Under the pieces are notes generated by a model. That model was not told where the DNA came from and searched no databases. It saw nothing but the letters and a program-made list of their open reading frames with translations. Positions 7,412 to 14,186 of a DNA stretch of 15,743 nt are shown piece after piece. The DNA lies in NCBI GenBank assembly GCA_022839625.1, contig JALHJL010000072.1, positions 1-15,743 of the forward strand. Reading direction: 5' to 3'. Origin of the DNA: Phycisphaerales bacterium. GTDB lineage: Bacteria > Planctomycetota > Phycisphaerae > UBA1845 > Fen-1342. Made by a program: the position numbers and the translations under genes. Positions within the stretch are counted from its first letter, which is position 1; each line of letters begins with the position of its first letter.

Positions 7412-7693
7412 ATGAAGTACTGGCGAAAGCCGCTGGATTTCGAGCAGGTCAAGGTCCCGCGCGGGCAGGTGCGGATCATCGTGGACCGCTGCAAGGGCTG
7501 CGGGTTCTGCGTCGAATACTGCCCCAAGGACGTCCTGGCGATCTCGCCCGAGTTCAACCGCAAGGGCTATCACCCGCCGCAAGTCGTGAAGAACGGCGAG
7601 TGCGTGAACTGCAACCTGTGCGAGATGATTTGCCCGGACTTCGCCATCTACAGCGTTCCGCTGCCGGACGGCCAGAAGGAGGACGACCGTTGA
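7412..7693 (+). CDS. korD: 2-oxoacid:ferredoxin oxidoreductase, ferredoxin-like delta subunit
   Basis: A 93-residue protein with two [4Fe-4S] cluster motifs. The first is CKGCGFCVEYCP (Cys27, 30, 33, 37); the second is CVNCNLCEMICP (Cys64, 67, 70, 74). The N-terminal MKYWRKPLDFEQVKVPRG is typical of the KorD subunit of 2-oxoglutarate:ferredoxin oxidoreductase. It carries electrons from the KorAB active site to free ferredoxin or a docked partner. The ATG at 7412 is chosen because the family-like N-terminus begins there; a GTG at 7379 would add eleven non-conserved residues. It is the first gene of the operon, and its stop overlaps the TTG start of korA. The length matches the family. Confidence 0.93.
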   Translation: MKYWRKPLDFEQVKVPRGQVRIIVDRCKGCGFCVEYCPKDVLAISPEFNRKGYHPPQVVKNGECVNCNLCEMICPDFAIYSVPLPDGQKEDDR

Positions 7694-8847
7694 GAGCCGA
7701 CCCCGCCGGAGTCCTGACCGGCGTGCACTACCTGGACGGCGATTTCGCCTGCGGCGAGGGCGCGATGGCCGCCGGCTGCCGCTTCGTCGCGGGCTACCCG
7801 ATCACGCCTTCGACCGAAGTGGTCGAGCGGATTGCGCGTCGCTTCCCGCGCATGGGCGGCACGTTCGTCCAGATGGAGGACGAGTTGGCGAGCATGGCGG
7901 CCGTCGTCGGGGCAAGCTGGACCGGCACCAAGTCCATGACCGTGACCAGCGGCCCGGGCTTCAGCCTGATGATGGAGAACATCGGGCTGGCCGTCATGAT
8001 GGAGACCCCCTGTGTCGTCGTGAACGTCCAGCGCGGCGGGCCGTCCACGGGTCTGCCGACCATGGTCGGGCAGGCGGACATGATGCAGGCCCGCTGGGGT
8101 TCGCACGGCGACTACGAGCTGATCGCTCTGTGCCCCCAGTCGCCGCAGGAGGCGTTCGACCTCACGATCGACGCGTTCAACCTGTCCGAGCAATACCGCG
8201 TTCCGGTCCTGGTGATGATGGACGAGTGCGTCGGTCATATGACCGAGAAAGTCATCGTCCGGCCGGCGGAGGATATCGAGGTGGTGCCGCGGCGGCTCAC
8301 GGCTGCGCCGCGCGGGGAGTTTCAGCCCTATCGCGTCGATGGGCGGCCGGTGCCGGAGTTCGCGCGGGCCGGCGACGGCTATCGCTTCCACACGACCGGC
8401 CTGACGCACGACGAGCGCGGCTACCCGGTGATGAACGCCGAGTGCCAGGAGAAGTGCGTGCGGCGGCTGGTGGACAAGATCCGCGGCAGTGCCGAGCAGA
8501 TCGTGCGGTTCGAGGAGGAGGGGACCGAGGGGGCGGACATCGTCGTCGTCTGCTATGGCATCACGGCGCGCGTCGCGCGCCTGGCGGTCCACTTGGCACG
8601 CGAGCGAGGCGTCAAGGCCGGCGTGCTGCGGCTGGTCGTCGTCTGGCCGTTTCCCGAGCAACGCATCCGCGAGCTGGCCCGGCACATCCGGGCGTTCGTG
8701 GTGCCCGAGATCAACTACGGCCAGATCGTCCTCGAAGTCGAACGCTGTGCCGCGGGGCAGGCGGCGGTCGTCCCCGTGCCGCATGGCGGCGGCGGAGTGC
8801 ATGATCCAAGCGCGATCTGCCAGAGCATTCTGAGGGCTGCGCAATGA
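7690..8847 (+). CDS. korA: 2-oxoacid (probably 2-oxoglutarate):ferredoxin oxidoreductase, alpha subunit
   Basis: A 385-residue protein holding the pyrimidine-binding and transketolase C-terminal parts of a 2-oxoacid:ferredoxin oxidoreductase. Visible family blocks are ACGEGAMAAGCRFVAGYPITPSTEVVERI, then FVQMEDELASMAAVVGASW with the catalytic-region Glu, then TSGPGFSLMMENIGLA and VVVNVQRGGPSTGLPT. Length and block order fit KorA better than pyruvate or branched-chain enzymes, but substrate range cannot be fixed by eye. With KorB it forms the thiamine-diphosphate active site that cleaves the 2-oxoacid to an acyl-CoA and CO2, or runs in reverse, using ferredoxin. The only sensible start is TTG at 7690-7692, overlapping the korD stop as TTGA. 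The stop overlaps the korB ATG. Confidence 0.92.
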   Translation: MRADPAGVLTGVHYLDGDFACGEGAMAAGCRFVAGYPITPSTEVVERIARRFPRMGGTFVQMEDELASMAAVVGASWTGTKSMTVTSGPGFSLMMENIGLAVMMETPCVVVNVQRGGPSTGLPTMVGQADMMQARWGSHGDYELIALCPQSPQEAFDLTIDAFNLSEQYRVPVLVMMDECVGHMTEKVIVRPAEDIEVVPRRLTAAPRGEFQPYRVDGRPVPEFARAGDGYRFHTTGLTHDERGYPVMNAECQEKCVRRLVDKIRGSAEQIVRFEEEGTEGADIVVVCYGITARVARLAVHLARERGVKAGVLRLVVVWPFPEQRIRELARHIRAFVVPEINYGQIVLEVERCAAGQAAVVPVPHGGGGVHDPSAICQSILRAAQ

Positions 8848-9845
8848 ACACGGGCAACGCGGAGCTTGGCACCACGGGCGCGGGACCAGGTCCGGCCGAC
8901 GCCGCCCCGGAAGAACACCCGATCGCCCCGTACGTCCGCATGGACCGCATGCCGCACATCTGGTGTCCGACCTGCGGTATCGGCACGGTCGTCAAGTGCT
9001 TCGCGACCGCGCTCGGCGAGACCGGCGTCGATCTGGACAAGGTCGCGGTCGTCTCCGGCATCGGCTGCACCGGACGCGTCGCCGGGTACATGAAACTCGA
9101 CGGGTTCCACACTACGCATGGACGGGCGATCCCCTTCGCGACGGGCCTGAAGCTCGGCCGGCCGGAACTGCACGTGACGGTCTTCTCTGGCGACGGCGAC
9201 CTGGTGGGCATCGGGGGCAACCACTTCATCCACGCCGCCCGCCGCAACATGGACCTGCTGGTGATCCTGGTCAACAACTTCATCTACGGCATGACCGGCG
9301 GGCAGAACGCCCCGACCACGCCGCTGACGGCGAAGACCTCGACGATGCCGTTCGGCAATTTCGAGCGGCCGTTCAACCTGGCGCACCTGGCGGCAAGCTG
9401 CGGGGCGAGCTACGTGGCCCGCTGGACGTGCTTGCACGTCCGCCAGCTCACGTGGGGGTTGAAGGATGCGATCCAGCGCAGAGGGTTTCGCTTTGTCGAG
9501 GTCATCGCGCCCTGCTCGACGCTCTACGCGCGGCTCAACAAGCTGGGCACCGGCTTCAACCTGATGCAGTTCTACCACGACAACGCGGAGGTCCGACACG
9601 GCGCGGATACGCGCGAGGTGGACATTGGCTTTCAGGACAAGATCGTCTGCGGGAAGTTCGTGGATGACCCCCGGCCGACCTTCCTGGAGATGATGGACGA
9701 GCACTACCGCAAGATTCTCGGCGACAAGTACGTGCCGATGCCGCCGGCCGGCGGGTTCATCCCCGATCCCGATTCATGCGGCAACCCGGACCCGAACCGC
9801 CACCGCGACGGAGCGGCTGCGTCACCAAGAGGGCCTACTCCATGA
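8844..9845 (+). CDS. korB: 2-oxoacid:ferredoxin oxidoreductase, beta (TPP-binding) subunit
   Basis: A 333-residue protein with the thiamine-diphosphate-binding domain. WCPTCGIG (residues 40-47) and VVSGIGCTGR (69-78) are typical of the beta subunit. The Mg-TPP motif runs from GDGDLVGIGGNHFIHA (116 onward) to LVNNFIYGMTGGQ (142-154). The Cys of CPTC and SGIGC are likely ligands or neighbours of the beta-subunit [4Fe-4S] cluster, as in related enzymes. The protein is somewhat longer than a usual KorB because of a 30-residue N-terminal extension and a Pro/Gly-rich tail after residue 300. The start overlaps the korA stop, and the stop overlaps the korC start (ATGA). It works with KorA, KorC and KorD as one enzyme. 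Confidence 0.94.
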   Translation: MNTGNAELGTTGAGPGPADAAPEEHPIAPYVRMDRMPHIWCPTCGIGTVVKCFATALGETGVDLDKVAVVSGIGCTGRVAGYMKLDGFHTTHGRAIPFATGLKLGRPELHVTVFSGDGDLVGIGGNHFIHAARRNMDLLVILVNNFIYGMTGGQNAPTTPLTAKTSTMPFGNFERPFNLAHLAASCGASYVARWTCLHVRQLTWGLKDAIQRRGFRFVEVIAPCSTLYARLNKLGTGFNLMQFYHDNAEVRHGADTREVDIGFQDKIVCGKFVDDPRPTFLEMMDEHYRKILGDKYVPMPPAGGFIPDPDSCGNPDPNRHRDGAAASPRGPTP

Positions 9846-10459
9846 GCAGGACCGAGATTCGCATCACCGGCTTCGGCGGGCAGGGCGTGGTGCTGGCTGG
9901 CTACATCATCGGCCGCGCCTGCGCGATCGAAGCCGGCCGGCATGCCACCCTGATCCAGAGCTTCGGCCCCGAAGCCCGCGGCTCAGCGTGCAGCGCCACG
10001 CTGGCCGTCTGCGACACGGAAGTGCTGTATCCGTACATCCAGCGCCCGGACATCTTCGTCGTCATGTCCGGCGAGGGATACGAGCGCTACCGCGCGGAGC
10101 TGAAGGACGACGGCGTTCTCATCTACGAGAAGGACCTCGTTCATCCGACGCCGGGAGCGCCGGACAAGGCTCCTCTCCGTCTCAGGGAAGGGCCGGCGGG
10201 GCCGCGAGCTTACGGTATCCCCTCGACCCGGATCGCCGAATCGTTGGGCCGCGCGATGGTGCAGAACATCGTGATGGTGGGTTTCTTCACCGCGGTCACG
10301 CAACTCGTGTCGCGCGCGCAGATGCGGGCCGCGGTCCAGGCGTCCGTGCCGCCGGGGACCGAAGAGCTGAATCTCAAGGCGTTCGACGCCGGCTGCGCGT
10401 TTTTCGACACCACGTACGGCGAGGCCGCACAAAGCCCGGCCTTGCCCGCAAGCGGCTAG
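9842..10459 (+). CDS. korC: 2-oxoacid:ferredoxin oxidoreductase, gamma subunit
   Basis: A 205-residue protein. It opens with EIRITGFGGQGVVLAGYIIGRACAI, the hallmark of the gamma subunit/domain. SFGPEARGSACSATLAV follows, and later IPSTRIAESLGRAMVQNIVMVGFFTAVTQLV. This subunit structures the KorAB core and helps bind coenzyme A. The stretch HPTPGAPDKAPLRLREGPAG (about residues 100-119) lies where related proteins usually have only a short loop, and it looks like an insertion of repeat-derived sequence. The ATG at 9842 overlaps the korB stop. The stop TAG at 10457-10459 is followed by a 56-base gap before hdrA, the only real gap in the operon. Confidence 0.92.
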   Translation: MSRTEIRITGFGGQGVVLAGYIIGRACAIEAGRHATLIQSFGPEARGSACSATLAVCDTEVLYPYIQRPDIFVVMSGEGYERYRAELKDDGVLIYEKDLVHPTPGAPDKAPLRLREGPAGPRAYGIPSTRIAESLGRAMVQNIVMVGFFTAVTQLVSRAQMRAAVQASVPPGTEELNLKAFDAGCAFFDTTYGEAAQSPALPASG

Positions 10460-10515
10460 CGCCCGGCCCGGAGGAACAACTGACCACGGAACGTCGGCAA
10501 CTGACAGGGTGTCTA

Positions 10516-13500
10516 ATGGAGACTCCGCTCGACCGACAACTCGACGAGACGGAGCCGGTGACGGAGAAGCGGGCGCTCGTGATCGGCGGCGGTGTCGCCG
10601 GCATCCAGGCCGCGCTGGACTTGGCCAACGCGCGCGTCCGCGTCACGCTGGTGGAGAAGTCGCCGACACTGGGCGGCCGCATGGCCCAGCTCGACAAGAC
10701 GTTCCCCACGCTGGACTGCTCGATCTGAATCCTGGGCCCGAAGGCCATGGATGCCGGTCGGCATCCGCTGATCGAGATCGTCACCGGCGCCGAAGTCATC
10801 GGCTGCGAAGGGGAGGCCGGGGACTTCCGCGTCCGCATCCGACAGAGCCCGCGCTACGTCCGCGCGGACCGGTGCGTCGCCTGCGGGCAGTGTGTCGATG
10901 TCTGTCCGCAGGTCGGCGGCAACGAGTTCGACGTCGGCCTCAAGGCCCGCAAGGCGATCTACCGCCCCTTCCCGCAGTCGGTGCCCGCGGCCTACGTCAT
11001 CGACCGCGCGGCGTGCCTGAACAAGACCATGCTCATGTGCGAGAACTGCGTACGGGCCTGCGACGTGGATGCCATTGACTTCGACATGCGGCCGGCGGAG
11101 CGCGAGCTGCGAGTCGGGTCGATCCTGGTCGCCGTCGGCTTCCAGGAATTCGACGCCCGCCGGCTGGGCAACTACGGCTACGGCCGGTTTCCGAACGTGA
11201 TTACCAGCCTGGAGCTGGAGCGAATGCTGAACGCCTCGGGCGTAACGCGGGGACACGTGGTTCGCCCCTCAGACCGGCGGACGCCGCGGCGGATCGTGTT
11301 CGTGCAGTGCGTCGGGGCGCGGGGCGAGGGCGGGCGGCCGTATTGCAGCCGCTTCTGCTGCATGAATGCGGTGAAGGACTCGATGCTCGTACGGCAGCAC
11401 GATCCGGCGGTCGAGGAAGTGACGATTCTCTACACGGACCTGCGGGCGTTTGGGAAGGGCTACGATGACTTCGTGCAGCGCTCGCGCGAGCAGGCCAGCG
11501 CGAAGTACGTCCGCGGCCGGCCGGCGAAGATCGAGCGGGCCGCCGAGGACGACCACCTGGTGGTCTTCGTCGAGGACACGCTCGGCCACCGGCAGGAGCG
11601 CATACCCGCCGACCTGGTGGTGCTGTCGGTGGCCGCGGCCCCCAACGACGGCGCGCTCGAGCTGGCCCGCATTCTCGGCATCGAGACCGATCCATACGGC
11701 TTCATCGCCCGGCACGACCCGGCCATTTCGGCCGTGGAGAGCACGCGCGCGGGGATCTTCGTCTGCGGCAGCGCCGTGGGGCCGCAGGTCATTCCAGACT
11801 GCGTCGCGCAGGCGTCGGCGGCGGCCGCGCGGGCGCAGTTGTTCCTCGCGGACCAGCGGGCCGACGAACGCAAGGCCCCGGTTGAGGCGCTGGATGTCTC
11901 CGGCCCGCCGCGCGTCGGTGTTCTCGTGTGCCACTGCGGCGTGAATATCGCGGGCGTGCTCGACGTGGAGGACCTTGTTCGTCAGGCCGCCGCGCTGCCG
12001 GACGTCGTCGTGGCCCGTGACCACATCTTTGCGTGTTCGGCGGCGGGGCAGGACGAACTGGTCGAACTGGTCCGCGAGCACAAGCTGAATCGCGTGGTGA
12101 TCGCGGCCTGCACGCCGCGGACGCACGAGCCGGTCTTTCGCGAGACGTGCGCGCGGATCGGCCTCAATCCGTACCTGCTGGAGATGGTCAACGTCCGCGA
12201 CCAATGCTCGTGGGTACATGCGAGACAACCGGCGGCGGCACAGGAGAAGGCGCGCGCCCTGATCCGGATGGGCGCCGCGCGCGCCCGGCACCTCGAGCCG
12301 CTTCAGGCGGGGGAAATGCCGATGACCCGCGCCGCGTTGGTCGTGGGCGGCGGAATCGCCGGCATCCAGGCCGCTACCGACCTGGCGGCGCAGGGGTTTC
12401 CCGTGACGCTGGTGGAGAAGACGGACCGTCTCGGCGGGCGGCTCGCCGCTCCCAACCTCACGTACCTGTATCCGAATCTGCGTCCGGCGGCGGAGGTTCT
12501 GGAAAGGAAGATCGAGGTGCTGAGGCGGAGCGGTGCCCGGGTTCTGCTCAACACTGAGGTGGACCAGATCGCCGGCTTCGTCGGCAATTTTGAGGTGTGC
12601 CTGCGTGGCAACGCGCAGCGTCCGCGAGCGCCCGCCGGCGGGACACGGACGCCACACGACCCAGCGCCGCAGGAGCCGCTGAAGGTCGGCGCGATCATCC
12701 TGGCCTTTGGGGCTGATCTGTACGACCCGACGGGCGAGCACGGCTATGGCACGCTGCCCAACGTGGTGACGAGTCAGGACCTTGAGCGAAACGGAATCGC
12801 CGCGGGCGGTGTGACCTCCAGAATCCACGAAGCAGAATCCGCGATCCCGAAGAGCGCCGCGTTCATCCTGTGCGTTGGCTCTCGCGACCCGGAGGGGTTC
12901 ACGGGGTGTTCGCGCTACTGCTGCGCCACAGCGATCAAGCAGGCCATGTTGCTGTGCCGACGGGGAATCGACACGACCATCTTCTATCGCGACATCCGCA
13001 CCATCTCCACCGGCGCGGAGGAGATGTATCGGCAGGCCCGCGGCATGGGCGTGCTCTTCGTCCGCATCCCGCCGGACGAGAAACCCGAGGTCGTCGGCCG
13101 CGAGCGGGCGACGGCCGTGCGCTGCTTTGACGAGTTGCTGGGGCGGCGGATCGAGGTGCCGGTCGACCTGGTTGTGCTGAGCGTGGGCATGCGGCCGCGC
13201 CAGCCGGACACCGATTGGTTTCATGACACGCTCAAGGCCAGCGTCGGCCTGGATGGGTTCTTCCTGGAGCGACACCCGGAGCTGGCGCCGGTCGAAACGG
13301 CGGTCGAGGGCGTGCTGCTGGCCGGCACGGTTCAGGGGCCGAAGGACATCGTGGACACGGTGGCCCAGGCCTCCGCGGCGGCTGCGAAGGCGTCGGTGTA
13401 CCTCGCATATGACACGGTGCGGCTGGACCCGGCCGTGGCCGTCGTTGATGAGGACAAGTGCCGCGGGTGTGGAACGTGCGTGGAAATCTGCCAGTTCCGT

Positions 13501-13752
13501 GCGCCGCAACTGGTCGAGAATACGGCCGGTGCGGAGCCCGGCCGCTACGGGACCTCGGGCGAGGCGGGCGGCTACACGGCGAAGATTAACGCGTCGTTAT
13601 GCAAAGGGTGTGGAACGTGCGCGAGCTGGTGCCCGTCCGGGGCGATCACCGCTCGCCATTTCACCGACCGGCAGGTGCACGCCATGATCGACGCGGCCTG
13701 CGCGGTGGCGGCCGGCGCCCCGCCGGCCGAGGAGGAGCGAGTCGGCCCGTGA
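10516..13752 (+). CDS. hdrA: selenocysteine-containing tandem HdrA (heterodisulfide reductase subunit A)
   Basis: One 1078-residue frame if the TGA at 10726-10728 is read as selenocysteine (residue 71). Module 1 has a FAD fold (GGGVAG at 24-29), the motif DC-S-I-U (Cys68, Sec71), and two ferredoxin clusters (Cys120/123/126/130 and 167/175/178/182). It ends with CVGAR...CSRFCC near 265-282. Module 2 starts with an HdrA N-terminal domain (CHCGVN near 472, AACTPRTHEP near 531, NVRDQCSW near 559). A second FAD fold follows (GGGIAG near 611), then CVGSR...CSRYCC near 786. Two C-terminal ferredoxin clusters end the protein (Cys982/985/988/992 and 1029/1032/1035/1039). HdrA is the flavin-bifurcating subunit of Hdr complexes. 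The second FAD module lacks the CxxC/U motif. The ATG has a weak RBS; a CTG at 10480 after GGAGGAA is also in frame. Confidence 0.88.
10726..10728 (+). other. in-frame TGA predicted to encode selenocysteine in HdrA
   Basis: The codons around it read Asp-Cys-Ser-Ile-TGA-Ile-Leu-Gly-Pro-Lys. In ordinary HdrA proteins the residue at the TGA is the second Cys of the conserved motif DCxxCI-L-x-P-K. The frame stays open and family-like on both sides. TGA serves as a normal stop for korD, korA, korB, mvhD and hdrD in this window, so genome-wide reassignment of UGA is unlikely. Sec at this position in HdrA is known from methanogens and some sulfate reducers. Confidence 0.85.
10749..10766 (+). promoter_or_regulatory. 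predicted bacterial SECIS hairpin
   Basis: A perfect 7-bp stem GGATGCC/GGCATCC encloses the tetraloop GGTC (10756-10759), and a T-G wobble (10748/10767) can add one pair. The stem begins 20 bases after the TGA and the loop 27 bases after it, inside the usual range for bacterial SECIS elements. As I recall, GGUC is also the apical loop of the E. coli fdhF SECIS, where the G and U contact SelB. The hairpin lies within the codons for the conserved GRHP region. Confidence 0.8.
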
Positions 13753-14186
13753 GCACCTGGGACCCCAACATCGTGGTCTTCGCGTGCAACTGGTGCTCGT
13801 ACGCCGGCGCGGATACCGCGGGCGTCGCGCGCCTCCAGCACCAGCCGCACTTCCGCATGATCCGGGTCATGTGCTCCGGGCGCATCCAGCCGGGCTTCGT
13901 GCTGCGGGCCTTCGAGAAGGGCGCGGACGGCGTACTCGTCTCCGGCTGCCACTTCGGCGACTGCCATTACGTATTCGGCAACGAACGGGCCGTGGAGCAG
14001 TTCGAAAAGACCCGGAACGTGGTCCGGCTATTGGGACTGGAGGAAGGACGGCTGCGGCTGGAATGGATCAGCGCCGCCGAGGGGAAGCGCTTCGCGGAGG
14101 TCATCGACGAGTTCACGGACCAGGTTCGCGCGCTCGGGCCTAGCCCGCTGGCTGGAGAGCGGGCAGGAGCAGCCGCCCATGCTTGA
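13749..14186 (+). CDS. mvhD: MvhD-like [2Fe-2S] electron-transfer subunit
   Basis: A 145-residue protein of the MvhD/FlpD family, the adaptor that docks on HdrA and hands over electrons through a [2Fe-2S] cluster. Conserved parts are IVVFACNWCSYAGAD (Cys13, 16), RVMCSGRIQP (Cys42) and VSGCHFGDCHYVFGN (Cys67, 72). Translation starts at GTG 13749, overlapping the hdrA stop, with GGAGGAG eleven bases upstream. In methanogens MvhD links hydrogenase MvhAG, or formate dehydrogenase, to HdrABC; no such donor subunits are present here. Some VhuD homologues carry Sec, but here all positions are Cys. The last 17 residues (LGPSPLAGERAGAAAHA) look non-native and overlap a short inverted repeat. The end overlaps the hdrD start by eight bases. 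Confidence 0.9.
   Translation: MSTWDPNIVVFACNWCSYAGADTAGVARLQHQPHFRMIRVMCSGRIQPGFVLRAFEKGADGVLVSGCHFGDCHYVFGNERAVEQFEKTRNVVRLLGLEEGRLRLEWISAAEGKRFAEVIDEFTDQVRALGPSPLAGERAGAAAHA
14143..14164. repeat. 7-bp inverted repeat at the end of mvhD
   Basis: GCCCGCT (14143-14149) pairs with AGCGGGC (14158-14164) across an eight-base loop. It sits in the tail codons of mvhD, directly before the hdrD ribosome binding site (AGGAG, 14165-14169). It resembles widespread intergenic palindromes that code for SPLAGE-like peptides when read through. It may modulate hdrD translation; this is inference. Confidence 0.4.

Noticed and set aside
7116..7415. Small gene upstream of korD
   Set aside because: The product is Arg/Gly/Ala-rich with no recognisable motif or RBS, as expected of a chance frame in GC-rich DNA. 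It overlaps the korD start.
10516..10728. hdrA as a pseudogene broken by a nonsense mutation
   Set aside because: More than 1000 codons after the TGA are intact and family-like, the TGA falls on the one position known to carry Sec in HdrA, and a SECIS-like hairpin follows. The decision still depends on finding sel genes elsewhere.
10747..13752. A separate, N-terminally truncated HdrA starting at ATG 10747
   Set aside because: It would start in the middle of the FAD domain without the GGGxAG motif and has no ribosome binding site at the right place. The missing part lies directly upstream in the same frame, interrupted only by the TGA.
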